Part shown: one piece after another, positions 16,796 to 25,074 of the stretch
Layout of the letters: each line of letters starts with the position of its first letter
Position numbering within the stretch: the first letter of the stretch is position 1
Origin: a virus
Reading direction: 5' to 3' (one strand)
Virus record (IMG/VR): IMGVR_UViG_3300025168_016986
Coordinates: 1 to 39,384 of that record
Length of the DNA: 39,384 nt
Notes under the pieces: model-generated
The model's input: the letters and a program-made list of their open reading frames with translations, nothing else
What the model was told of the DNA's origin: nothing
Database searches by the model: none
Made by a program: the position numbers and the translations under genes

Positions 16796-18163
16796 TTACT
16801 TCTCGTGAAACTTGTTAAAATAATCTAGATCTTCAGGAGTTCCGATTCCCCACATGCCATCAAAGTGGAAAGTCTTAATCTTCTTTCCATCGTTGATAGC
16901 CTCATTGAACACCGGACAGACATAGAACTCGTTGTTGACGCGAGTATTACTATCAATCATTTGCTCTGCATATTTAACGTAATCAGAACCGTGCTTCCAA
17001 TAATAGATGCCTGTAGTAGCTACATCGCTGATGGGCTTCTTCTCTGCCACCTCTGTGACAAATCCATCATCATCAAGTTTTGCAAAACTCCACTTCGGAT
17101 GCGTAGCAGTAAACGTGAGCATTCCCCCATCTACCTCATCAGCAATCATCGAATACATAAATTCATTACTGTTCCAATCTAAAAACTGATCCGAGTTAGC
17201 ATAAAGTAGAGGTTCATCGTTGTCAATGAATTCTTTTGCCAACAATGTGGTGCAGGCAGCGCCTTCTGTCATTCCATCCACTTGCACTATCTCACATCCG
17301 GGAGAAATCAACCCCAACAAATGCTTAAGGTTATACTGCTCATAGTGCTCTTTCTGCACAACAAAAATGTGCTTTGCATCAATGTTGAGGTTTTCCACCA
17401 CAACTTGAATCATAGGCTTTCCGTTTACCTCAATTAAGGGCTTGGGAAAGGTATAGCCGGCTTTCTGGAATCGGGATCCGGCGCCTGCCATCGGAATTAA
17501 AACGTTCATGTTGCCTCCTTGCCACTTGGGTCTGCTTTCTTTTCCATTCGCTTCATCAATAACTTTTCTAATCTTATTATAATCTACATCTTTACTATCT
17601 TTAACTGCACATAAATATGCACCACTGCTCATGGCAGCTTTTCTGCCGTGATGGGAGTCTTCAATAATAACTGTTTCGTCAGGATCTACGCCGGCCTTAA
17701 GCATACAGCGCAAATACATTTCCGTGCTGGGCTTTGGCTTATTGACGTCTTGATTTGAATATAGAAAATCAATGTGCTCAAAGAACCCTCTACGAATTAA
17801 CTGAAGCTTTGCTGTTTCTCTGATAGAGTTTGTGGCGCAAGCAACAACGTATCCTTCTTTCTTGAGCCTGCGTATAATTTGAGCCATACGAACATCAGGT
17901 GTAAATGTATCAATGATCTCTACTGTTTTCTTCTGCTTAAGGCGCCACACTGCATCGTGAAGCTCTTTAGGAAGTCCTTTCGCCTTAGTTAACATATTAA
18001 GTTTTTTAGTAGTAGAAAGTCCATCATAGGTAGAGAGGTGTTCTCCTCTGTGAATAATATATTTGGAATCAACGTCAGCTAAAGCTTCGTTTAATGCTTC
18101 ATAATGAAGTTCTCGGGCGTCAACTAGAACACCATCTAAGTCAAAGATTACTAACTTAATCAT
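16796..18163 (-). CDS. Fusion of HAD phosphatase/mutase-like domain and sugar nucleotidyltransferase
   Basis: A 455-residue two-domain protein. Residues 1 to about 205 are a HAD hydrolase of the beta-phosphoglucomutase type: FDLDGVLVD (7-15, D8 and D10), ATNS and IEDSHHG. Residues 219-455 are a GT-A-fold nucleotidyltransferase: IPMAGAGSRF (223-232), FPKPLIEVNGKPMI, and TEGAACTTLLA. The second domain would activate a sugar 1-phosphate with an NTP; candidates are HddC-like heptose or mannose 1-phosphate guanylyltransfer. The domain joint carries an AAGGAGG ribosome binding site five bases before Met219, described separately. The gene overlaps the GT2 gene upstream by four bases. Confidence 0.85.
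   Translation of the reverse strand: MIKLVIFDLDGVLVDARELHYEALNEALADVDSKYIIHRGEHLSTYDGLSTTKKLNMLTKAKGLPKELHDAVWRLKQKKTVEIIDTFTPDVRMAQIIRRLKKEGYVVACATNSIRETAKLQLIRRGFFEHIDFLYSNQDVNKPKPSTEMYLRCMLKAGVDPDETVIIEDSHHGRKAAMSSGAYLCAVKDSKDVDYNKIRKVIDEANGKESRPKWQGGNMNVLIPMAGAGSRFQKAGYTFPKPLIEVNGKPMIQVVVENLNIDAKHIFVVQKEHYEQYNLKHLLGLISPGCEIVQVDGMTEGAACTTLLAKEFIDNDEPLLYANSDQFLDWNSNEFMYSMIADEVDGGMLTFTATHPKWSFAKLDDDGFVTEVAEKKPISDVATTGIYYWKHGSDYVKYAEQMIDSNTRVNNEFYVCPVFNEAINDGKKIKTFHFDGMWGIGTPEDLDYFNKFHEK
17507..17521 (-). promoter_or_regulatory. Internal ribosome binding site and ATG inside the HAD-nucleotidyltransferase gene
   Basis: On the minus strand the sequence reads AAGGAGGCAACATG. This is a nearly perfect Shine-Dalgarno core five bases before the ATG at 17509, which is Met219, the first residue of the nucleotidyltransferase domain. 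It may allow the second domain to be made alone, or it may be a relic of two once separate genes. I infer function from position and strength only. Confidence 0.6.
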
Positions 18164-19086
18164 TTTCTAAATCTCTCGTTTTCTTTAAATGGGTGAACAT
18201 CGATATCGCACTCTTTACCACCGTCTAGCCATAAATCACCTTCTCGCCATCCAATGTAGTTTTTATCTTTTAAATCCATGTCTCGTTCAAAATAATAATA
18301 TTGTACAAAGTTAGGAACTTTGGGAGGGCTTGGTGGATTTTCAATAAAGTCAGGTGACCATCGTGTCAGCCATCCATAATACTGCGGTTGTGTTTTCCAA
18401 GTATCCTTCCATTTCCAATAAAAAACCTGGGATGTATGAAACCATCCTTCTTTTGAGATCTCATTAGACTTGATTTCGCGCCAAGTTGGCTCACCACCCT
18501 GATATTCAGATGTGTCCAATTGCAAGGCATCGTGCGCATTAAGTAGTCTACCATGAACTCTATCGTTTATCAATGACTTGTCTTTATTATAAATTAAAGC
18601 ACGAATATAATAATCAGCCTCTTTATTCGCGGGGGTCAAAAACCTTTCGTCCCACATACCAATCTTTTTAACGGCGTCAGGAAGATAACTAACAATATTA
18701 TCTCCAAGCTGTCCTGTTACAAAAGTATATTTCTGGTGCATCTTGAGCAAGTTCGTTGCCCAGTTAGGATCTAACACAATGTCATTTTGCATTGTTACAA
18801 CAATCTTTGCATCTGGATCATTGAGATTTTTAAAACCATGCAAAAGAGCTTCATTCCAATTGCGAGCAAGGTTTCCAGTATCCCAGTCCGGACGTGTATG
18901 ATTATGTAAGACAATAACTTTGTCGTTGAACTCCTCGTTAAGCTCAAACTCTGAATGATTGTTGATAATGGTAACTTCTGTATCTGGGATAGTGCTAAAA
19001 TCTGTTTTATTGAACAGTGTATCAAGGGTCTTGTTTAATATATCGACGCGTCGATAGGTAACAATAAAAACTTTCATATTCTTCAT
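18160..19086 (-). CDS. GT2-like (GT-A) glycosyltransferase
   Basis: A 308-residue protein beginning MKNMKVFIVTYRR, the usual first strand of GT-A glycosyltransferases, with an acidic metal-site segment MQNDIVLDPNW (about 99-109) in place of a classical DxD. The C-terminus is rich in Trp and Tyr (QVFYWKWKDTWKTQPQYYGW), suggesting an acceptor or carbohydrate-binding surface. It should transfer a sugar from a nucleotide donor in the cytoplasm. It overlaps the cytidylyltransferase-like gene by four bases, so donor synthesis and transfer may be linked. Confidence 0.8.
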   Translation of the reverse strand: MKNMKVFIVTYRRVDILNKTLDTLFNKTDFSTIPDTEVTIINNHSEFELNEEFNDKVIVLHNHTRPDWDTGNLARNWNEALLHGFKNLNDPDAKIVVTMQNDIVLDPNWATNLLKMHQKYTFVTGQLGDNIVSYLPDAVKKIGMWDERFLTPANKEADYYIRALIYNKDKSLINDRVHGRLLNAHDALQLDTSEYQGGEPTWREIKSNEISKEGWFHTSQVFYWKWKDTWKTQPQYYGWLTRWSPDFIENPPSPPKVPNFVQYYYFERDMDLKDKNYIGWREGDLWLDGGKECDIDVHPFKENERFRK

Positions 19087-19748
19087 TGATTCATCCTTTT
19101 GTAAAGATATTCAGCCAACATAAACTCATATTTAGTATCCACGTCTACAGCTTCGATTTCATCCAACATATAAGAATAAAACTTATCTCCTAAAATATTT
19201 CTATTTTTAATCATAAGCTCTCTGGGTAAAATGTTGGCTGCAAAGTTTAACGCATATATATCAGGCAAGTCTTGTGATCTTGGATGGTTTTTGGGATCAT
19301 AGTTTATTGCCTTGTCCTCAAGCCACAGATATTCCTTAATAATATTTGTAGTTACGACCGAATCGTAGTCAGCGTAAGTTTTATAAATCTCAATGCAAGC
19401 TTGCATAGACTGATCACGAATCAATGGACTAGTCACTGGAGTCCATAGGATATCTTTGCAGTCAAGCGTGGATGCTAGATGCACGTATACATCTCCCATA
19501 GGAACGGTATCGCTAGCATAAAACGGGTCTCGCTGCATTGGAAAAGCTCCGAGATCTTCTGCAATGTTAAGCATTTCTTCGTCTTCAGACGTTACTACTA
19601 CGCGTGAAATGTCTTTTAGGCGCAGTGCTTGTTCTATCTTTATCTCAAGCATTGTAGAGCCGCAAAATGAACGAATATTCTTTTTAGGAACTCGTTTAGA
19701 ACCTCCCCTCACTGCAATCAGCACATTTATATCAATTTCTCTCGACAT
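19083..19748 (-). CDS. Acylneuraminate cytidylyltransferase-like protein (CMP-sugar synthetase)
   Basis: A 221-residue protein of the NeuA/KdsB group. RGGSKRVPKKN (14-24) is the CTP-binding loop of CMP-acylneuraminate synthetases (consensus RxGSKRxxxKN), followed by the substrate-side motifs VVVTSEDEEMLNIA and the RDPFYASDTVPM stretch. It would couple CMP to a keto-sugar acid such as a nonulosonate or related acid. Length is normal for bacterial NeuA without extra domains. It abuts the SDR gene (one-base overlap) and precedes a glycosyltransferase. No NeuB homologue is visible, so the sugar acid's source is open. Confidence 0.85.
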   Translation of the reverse strand: MSREIDINVLIAVRGGSKRVPKKNIRSFCGSTMLEIKIEQALRLKDISRVVVTSEDEEMLNIAEDLGAFPMQRDPFYASDTVPMGDVYVHLASTLDCKDILWTPVTSPLIRDQSMQACIEIYKTYADYDSVVTTNIIKEYLWLEDKAINYDPKNHPRSQDLPDIYALNFAANILPRELMIKNRNILGDKFYSYMLDEIEAVDVDTKYEFMLAEYLYKRMNQ

Positions 19749-20473
19749 TAGAACTGCCCTCCGTTAACATCAATGGTAGCTCCTGAAATATATGAGGCTG
19801 CGCCCGAGCACAAAAATAGGATCGGGAGTGCCTGCTCTGTTACTGTGGCTATTCTACGCACTGGTATCTTGCTTCCTAAATCTTTTAGCTGTGCGGCTGT
19901 CATGGATTCAGTCAGCATATCAGTTTTGGTTTGACTTGGACAAACACAATTAACTAAAATATTATCTTTGGACACTTCTTGAGCCAGCTGCTTGGTCAGG
20001 CCTATAATTCCATATTTGCTAGCCGTGTAATGTACGCCACTAACAATGCTTTTGTGTCGGCCCGCTATAGAAGACACATTTACGATTCTTCCATATTTAC
20101 GAAGTCTCATTATAGAAACAGCGTGCTGGCAGATTAAGAAAAAGGACTTTAAATTTGTATTCATAACTCTGTCCCATTCATTACTATCGAGGTTTTCAAT
20201 AGGCTCGCAAAGATTAGTGCCAGCCATATTTATAACAAAATCAAGATTATAAATATTAGAAAAAAGATCATTAATATCGGATTCAAAGCTAATATCACAC
20301 TTGATGTGGCGGACTCCATACATCATAGGATCAGTCCGAGAAGCACATAACACTTCAGCGCCAGTAAACACAAACTGACGACATACTTCTTTGCCGATCC
20401 CTCGGCTTCCGCCTACTACTAAAACAACTTTGTCAGAAAAGTTAAATTCAATATCATCCGTCTTCATAGACAT
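19748..20473 (-). CDS. Short-chain dehydrogenase/reductase (FabG-like)
   Basis: A 241-residue classical SDR: GGSRGIG (21-27) for NAD(P), NMAG (82-85), catalytic serines near VNVSS (131-135), and Y149 with K153 in YTASK. The C-terminal SGATIDVNGG is typical of the family. It likely reduces or oxidises a sugar or sugar acid, because its neighbours are a CMP-sugar synthetase and a cupin. The start ATG 20473 lies inside the end of the cupin gene (20-base overlap). Substrate is unknown. Confidence 0.88.
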   Translation of the reverse strand: MSMKTDDIEFNFSDKVVLVVGGSRGIGKEVCRQFVFTGAEVLCASRTDPMMYGVRHIKCDISFESDINDLFSNIYNLDFVINMAGTNLCEPIENLDSNEWDRVMNTNLKSFFLICQHAVSIMRLRKYGRIVNVSSIAGRHKSIVSGVHYTASKYGIIGLTKQLAQEVSKDNILVNCVCPSQTKTDMLTESMTAAQLKDLGSKIPVRRIATVTEQALPILFLCSGAASYISGATIDVNGGQF

Positions 20474-20885
20474 GCTCTACATCTGGGCGTGTAACAGCAT
20501 ATCTCACACCGGGAGAATCTCCTACACATGTGATTTTGTGCCAAACGCCACGAGGCACCACGATAATGTCATGCTTTTTTACTCGCTGGGTGCCCATGTC
20601 TTCAATCCACCACTCCCACTCTCCATCTAAAATAACCCAATTTTCATCAGCATCTGGGTGAAAATGTTTTCGGTTGCCCTCGCCAGGGTGCTGTTGGATA
20701 ACTACACCTCCGAACAGATCATTATAAGCTATTCGTACGGCCCACGAACCCATCCCTAAATCATCGCGAAGTTCTTGAAGATTTACAGTCGTACAGTTTT
20801 CGTATTTTACTAACTCTGAAACTGGTACTCCATCTTGCTCAAGAACCCTGATTAGATCACTATCTGATTTTGTTTTTATTCCCAT
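20454..20885 (-). CDS. Cupin-fold protein
   Basis: A 143-residue single-domain cupin. KHFHPDADENW (73-83) supplies the two His and the Glu of cupin motif 1, and GVWHKITC the motif 2 His. WEWWIED is unusually Trp-rich. Small cupins in surface sugar clusters can be isomerases, epimerases or sensors. Next to the SDR and the CMP-sugar synthetase, an isomerase or oxygenase-like step on a sugar acid is possible. The gene overlaps the two-domain glycosyltransferase by one base. Confidence 0.8.
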   Translation of the reverse strand: MGIKTKSDSDLIRVLEQDGVPVSELVKYENCTTVNLQELRDDLGMGSWAVRIAYNDLFGGVVIQQHPGEGNRKHFHPDADENWVILDGEWEWWIEDMGTQRVKKHDIIVVPRGVWHKITCVGDSPGVRYAVTRPDVEHVYEDG

Positions 20886-22792
20886 TAACTTGTCTCGTGT
20901 TTAAATTTTGGAAGCTTTTGATATTTATTGATTCTTTCGGTCAACTCATCAGAATCAAGCTTGTCTTGTAAATATTTGTCTAAAACAATATTGCCCCTAT
21001 TGTTTAATAAAACATTTTTAAAATGTGTGATTTGTCCTAACTGATCATGAAGGGTTTTGTCTGGACCATAAGGTGTACCCTCTTTGCCAAACTTTTCAAT
21101 GTAGATTGGGTTATATTTTTCAGCAGCTGATTGTGGGATTCCGATATTATAAAAATCAATACCAGTTACATACAGCTCTTCTAAAGGATAACGACAGAGT
21201 ACATTTAAAGCACCGTAGCCAGAATTAAAATTAGCAGAGTTAACAGTATAACCTATCCCAGCAAACTTTTCAACATAAGATTTAGCATAAAGCTCCCAAT
21301 AAAGAGCCCAGCGATCCCAAGTGTCATCTTCGTTTTTAAGATGTGTAATTGGAATGCCATACTTTTTCAGATATGAATCGTATTCTGCTAACACGGTTCC
21401 CCACCTTCCGTCTGGCAAAGGTCGAGCATTTGTGTCGTTGCACATCAAATATTTAGGATAGTCACCTGGGGATAACTCCGATAAATACTTTTCTAGAGCT
21501 GGGCCATAGTTAGCATTCATACAACTTTGTATAATGTGTGTCTTTGAACCATAATCTTCTGGTTCAAAAATAGCTCCCTGAATACGGACAACTATATCAT
21601 AGTCATCGATCTTGCTTCCATTTCCGCTATTCATTAAATATGGTGAAGGACCAACGTAGGCAACTCTCTTGCCGGAAACCAAATCTGCAAATTGCTCATC
21701 TATGCGGCAATTATCGATAAAAAGATTTTTATTGTCTTCCATGGTTTGAAAGACTTCTACACACTCATTAGGCAGCAGCTTGCAACCATTTTGAATCTTG
21801 TTGTTAATGTCTCTTGTGATGGAGGGCCATGGATTAGTAAGAGTGCGTAACGTTTTAAAATCAACAGTTCTTAAATGTTCTTTAGCGATATCTTTGCTAT
21901 CAGTACTTGGGCCTTGTAGAATGATATTGAGGGGCACTTTTTGATTTATAAATCTTTCATGTGACAAATCAAAGAACTTTGTAACTCGCTCTATGTCCCA
22001 ATAATCTACATCACTATTTTCGGTTGCCGGCTTAACAGTTTTAGACATAAATATCTTTATAAATGCCTCCTTGATACTTAAAGAATCTTTAATGGCATCC
22101 GGAGTCGGTGCATAAAACTTAAGCACCCCTCTCTTCTTCCAGGCCGGCAAGATCCATGACCACATCTGATCCATACAATATTTATTATAGGCGCCGTCGA
22201 CGTTATGAGGAGCTTCGGTATCTGTATTGCCATTGTGATATATCATTTTGTGGCTGCATACCACGTTGCCAAGAAACGGTGTTTCTAAAATATTAAACAA
22301 ATGGCACGCTTCTACACCTCCACCGAAACGAGTTACCATGGGAAAAAACCAATCCATTAAAGTGTGATGGACCACTTTCATTCCACAATGACTAAAGGGT
22401 AGAATAGAGCTATCTAAAGAATCTCTATAAGCAAAGTTGGTAGCAAAGGGCGTAATCATACCGCTGCCAGGGTAATATGTCAGCACTGCAGGATTATATT
22501 CGTTTAGGTCTTCTAATATTTGAGCATCAGCGTCTAAATGTCGTAGTGGTTGAAAGTTATAATCATAATCTACAAATGCATAATAATCATATTGCTTTGG
22601 GACCATGGCCGCCAAGGTGTTTCTTGTATCAGTCCACGTAGTGTTGGGACAAAATGCTAATGCGTCATCATGAGGCGCATCATGGGTTACAAAGTAAAAA
22701 TCACTTTCATCTTTATCGGCAAACATTTTTACATGATCAGGATTGGGACTCTCTGGTGTTACTTGTAAAATACAAAATCTCTTCCTATTCAT
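20885..22792 (-). CDS. Two-domain glycosyltransferase with a GT29 (sialyltransferase)-like C-terminal domain
   Basis: A 635-residue protein. The N-terminal part (about 1-240) looks like a glycosyltransferase-like domain with an acidic aromatic motif YYAFVDYDYNF that may bind a metal-nucleotide. The part from about residue 375 carries GT29 sialylmotifs: a large-motif segment VAYVGPSPYLMNSGNG then DDYDIVVRIQGA (about 377-407), and a small-motif segment NSGYGALNVLCRYPLEEL followed by YVTGIDFYN (about 523-549). In GT29 enzymes these bind CMP-sialic acid. A CMP-sugar synthetase gene lies about 1.1 kb downstream in the same gene run. GT29 was defined on animal enzymes, so this arrangement is unusual. 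Motif recognition is by eye. Confidence 0.75.
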   Translation of the reverse strand: MNRKRFCILQVTPESPNPDHVKMFADKDESDFYFVTHDAPHDDALAFCPNTTWTDTRNTLAAMVPKQYDYYAFVDYDYNFQPLRHLDADAQILEDLNEYNPAVLTYYPGSGMITPFATNFAYRDSLDSSILPFSHCGMKVVHHTLMDWFFPMVTRFGGGVEACHLFNILETPFLGNVVCSHKMIYHNGNTDTEAPHNVDGAYNKYCMDQMWSWILPAWKKRGVLKFYAPTPDAIKDSLSIKEAFIKIFMSKTVKPATENSDVDYWDIERVTKFFDLSHERFINQKVPLNIILQGPSTDSKDIAKEHLRTVDFKTLRTLTNPWPSITRDINNKIQNGCKLLPNECVEVFQTMEDNKNLFIDNCRIDEQFADLVSGKRVAYVGPSPYLMNSGNGSKIDDYDIVVRIQGAIFEPEDYGSKTHIIQSCMNANYGPALEKYLSELSPGDYPKYLMCNDTNARPLPDGRWGTVLAEYDSYLKKYGIPITHLKNEDDTWDRWALYWELYAKSYVEKFAGIGYTVNSANFNSGYGALNVLCRYPLEELYVTGIDFYNIGIPQSAAEKYNPIYIEKFGKEGTPYGPDKTLHDQLGQITHFKNVLLNNRGNIVLDKYLQDKLDSDELTERINKYQKLPKFKHETS

Positions 22793-22995
22793 TTTAAGTT
22801 CTCCAAATAATAGCTATTAATCTGTACAATATCTTTTTTCTCATTTCTGTATACCCTATAATTTGTCGAGTGGCAATCAGACTTTTCAAGGATGACACCT
22901 GTTCCGGCATCCATCACCACTATATTATCTCCGCAAAGCACATACCACTTAACCAACTCACCATTTTTAAAATCTTTTATAGTTCGTTCATCCAT
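22789..22995 (-). CDS. Small hypothetical protein
   Basis: A 68-residue protein starting MDERTIKDFKNGELV. It overlaps the Gmd gene upstream by 19 bases and the two-domain glycosyltransferase downstream by four bases. The alternating hydrophobic pattern (WYVLCGDNIVVMDAGTGVIL) suggests a small beta-barrel, as in many tiny phage proteins. No catalytic or metal-binding motif is visible and I cannot name a function. Its tight packing between two real genes, with correct spacing, supports it being real. Confidence 0.6.
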   Translation of the reverse strand: MDERTIKDFKNGELVKWYVLCGDNIVVMDAGTGVILEKSDCHSTNYRVYRNEKKDIVQINSYYLENLK

Positions 22996-23948
22996 CTTTC
23001 GATCATTTCCTCAATCATGCTTTCAAATGTATACTCTGTCTGCCATCCCAATATCGCATGCGACTTCGAAGGATCACCTTTAAGGTATTTAAGTTCCTCG
23101 GGGCGCATGTATTTGGGATTTTGCACAACATAATCACGATAGTCCATATCTAGTTTTTTGAATACCGTTTCACACAAATCAGCTACTGAATGAGTTTCTC
23201 CTGTGGCTACAATAAACTCTTCCGGAGTTTCGTGATTGATTATCATGTGCATTGCGCGCACGTAGTCTTTAGAGTGCCCCCAGTCACGGTATGAATCCAT
23301 ATTACCAAGTTCTAGCTTATCTGTCAAGCCTTTTTTAATCTGCACTGCTGTTTTGACTACCTTGTTTGTTACAAAGTTAGATCCTCGCCTGGGCGATTCA
23401 TGATTAAATAAAATCCCATTGCACGCATGAAGCTTATAGGCATGTCGATAATGACGCACCAAATTGTATCCCATAACTTTAGCGCACCCATAAGGGCTAA
23501 CTGGGTTCATGGGAGTTGTTAGGCGCTGTACACCATCGTCATCTACAGAGTTTCCAAACATTTCTGAAGAACTTGCTTGGTAAAACTTGGCATTGGGGCA
23601 CAAGGTTCGGTACACCTCTAGCATGTTTAACACCCCTAGGGCATTCGTCTGAATTGTGAATGAGGGCATATCGAAACTTACTCGGACATGACTCATCGCG
23701 CCAAGATTATAAATCTCATCTGGCATAACAGAGCTAACAATTCTTACAAGCGAAGGGTAGTCTAGGAGATCTCCATAGTGCGTATGGAGGTGCTCTTCGC
23801 TGCCTAAACGGTGTAATCTAAAATTTTGGTTTTCAGCAACAGAGTGCCTTCGTACCATACCGTGTACCTCATAACCTTTTTCTAACAGAAGTTCGCTTAA
23901 GTAACTTCCGTCTTGGCCGGCAATACCGGTGATCAATGCCTTTTTCAT
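22977..23948 (-). CDS. gmd: GDP-mannose 4,6-dehydratase
   Basis: A full-length 323-residue enzyme. TGIAGQDGSYL (7-17) is the NADP-binding motif characteristic of Gmd; SSSEMFG and YGCAK give the catalytic Ser/Thr-Tyr-Lys set, and NHESPRRG is a Gmd signature. The enzyme turns GDP-D-mannose into GDP-4-keto-6-deoxy-D-mannose, the precursor of GDP-fucose, GDP-rhamnose and GDP-perosamine. The downstream-coupled neighbours are unrelated, but the aminotransferase gene just upstream would fit the perosamine branch. The phosphomannomutase at 36418-37221 may feed the pathway. Confidence 0.95.
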   Translation of the reverse strand: MKKALITGIAGQDGSYLSELLLEKGYEVHGMVRRHSVAENQNFRLHRLGSEEHLHTHYGDLLDYPSLVRIVSSVMPDEIYNLGAMSHVRVSFDMPSFTIQTNALGVLNMLEVYRTLCPNAKFYQASSSEMFGNSVDDDGVQRLTTPMNPVSPYGCAKVMGYNLVRHYRHAYKLHACNGILFNHESPRRGSNFVTNKVVKTAVQIKKGLTDKLELGNMDSYRDWGHSKDYVRAMHMIINHETPEEFIVATGETHSVADLCETVFKKLDMDYRDYVVQNPKYMRPEELKYLKGDPSKSHAILGWQTEYTFESMIEEMIERWMNEL

Positions 23949-24535
23949 TTAAAAACTCCCATTTTTCTTAAGTCTGGCCAATCGGTGACTTTCCATCGGA
24001 TTGGCTGTGTGTTGATAGCCTCTTCTATTTTTGAAAGACCCAGCTGGGCTGTTTCAGGGGTCATATAATAGTGGTATCCCATACTAATGATATTTTGTTC
24101 GCGCCATGGAACATCTGATACTCTGCCGTCATACGCCATCATTTTCAGCTCTTTAGCTGCTGTTGGATTATCTGTTAAGATCATTCCTCCGCGGCCAACA
24201 TTTAAATGTTTTTTATACTGAAAACTTAAACACATAAGAGTGTTTGAAATATACCCATCTTTCTTCCAAAAGACTGCTGCGTCAATGATATTGGTATTAC
24301 CTAGATAGTAATAGTCTTGCCACTCTTCATCGCGCCAATGAAAATCAATATTAAGCTTCTTTGCTAAAAATGGAACAGAGATATATGTTCTACATGGAGT
24401 CGAAAAGCTTTTTACTTCTTTATATCTCAAGCACAGTTCAATCGCATGAGTACAGCAATCAACAGCAACTGCGTAGGGAGCACCATAAAACTCCGCTACT
24501 CTTTGTTCAAATTTGTTGATTACATGAAAGCTCAC
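23945..24535 (-). CDS. Half-length DegT/DnrJ/EryC1-type PLP aminotransferase
   Basis: A 196-residue protein with the PLP-lysine region SFQYKKHLNVGRGGMI (104-119; likely K109), matching the SFxxxKxLxxGEGG motif of sugar aminotransferases, although the E is replaced by R. The N-terminal CCTHAIEL resembles the phosphate-binding GTxAL segment. Normal family members are about 370 residues; the C-terminal domain is missing. Start is GTG 24535, fused to the upstream stop (GTGA). If active it would aminate the 4-keto sugar made by Gmd, whose gene follows with a four-base overlap. It may instead be a reduced or inactive variant. Confidence 0.75.
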   Translation of the reverse strand: MSFHVINKFEQRVAEFYGAPYAVAVDCCTHAIELCLRYKEVKSFSTPCRTYISVPFLAKKLNIDFHWRDEEWQDYYYLGNTNIIDAAVFWKKDGYISNTLMCLSFQYKKHLNVGRGGMILTDNPTAAKELKMMAYDGRVSDVPWREQNIISMGYHYYMTPETAQLGLSKIEEAINTQPIRWKVTDWPDLRKMGVFK

Positions 24536-25074
24536 TTAACACACTCTATATTTAAGCTAACAAGAATTCCATTTTCTTTATCCATGTGTGGTAAATACGC
24601 CTGGGAATGATCATCAAACATGTGATGCTCTGTCTCTCTCCAATCATATAACCTACAATCCTCAAAATGGCAAGAAATTAATAATGTTTCCAAGCTTTTA
24701 AAATCATAAACATGCTTGTGGTATATGGTATCATTACCCATAGACATCCTTCCGTATAAAGGCCCAATAAAGTTATCAAGCAAAAAGGCACCTGTAGTAT
24801 ATAAGTGAGCCATAATCGCAAAGTTAGGAACCGCCACTCTTAAAATACCACCTTTCTTAAGGACACGATGCCACTCTTCAATAAGTGGAATCACTTCCTT
24901 TCTATCAAAATATTCTATCACATGTGAGGCATAAATTAAATCTATAGTTTCATTTTTAAACTGTGATAGATCGGTAATCGATTTATAGTCTGTATGATCA
25001 TAGTCACCAGAATCAATATGTATCCAATCAGAACCAAAATTGCGCCAACCACACCCCATATTAATTTTATTCAT
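24532..25074 (-). CDS. Class I SAM-dependent methyltransferase
   Basis: A 180-residue protein. INMGCGWRNFG near the N-terminus is the SAM motif I in the variant common to LPS-cluster methyltransferases, IDLIYASHVIEYF holds motif II, and EWHRVLKKGGILRVAVPNF is the typical post-motif of the Methyltransf_11 group. ATG 25074 is preferred over a TTG two codons upstream. It ends by overlapping the DegT-like gene by four bases. It may methylate a sugar or aminosugar. Confidence 0.85.
   Translation of the reverse strand: MNKINMGCGWRNFGSDWIHIDSGDYDHTDYKSITDLSQFKNETIDLIYASHVIEYFDRKEVIPLIEEWHRVLKKGGILRVAVPNFAIMAHLYTTGAFLLDNFIGPLYGRMSMGNDTIYHKHVYDFKSLETLLISCHFEDCRLYDWRETEHHMFDDHSQAYLPHMDKENGILVSLNIECVK

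Noticed and set aside
17165-17260. TTGACA-N17-TATGCT inside the HAD-nucleotidyltransferase gene
   Set aside because: The -10 matches only four of six bases and the site is in coding sequence; chance is enough to explain it.
20227-20234. TATAAATA (T4 late -10 type) on the minus strand
   Set aside because: Inside the SDR gene and not upstream of a late gene; expected by chance in AT-rich DNA.
23305-23345. TTGACA-N17-TAATAT inside gmd
   Set aside because: Weak -10 and coding location.
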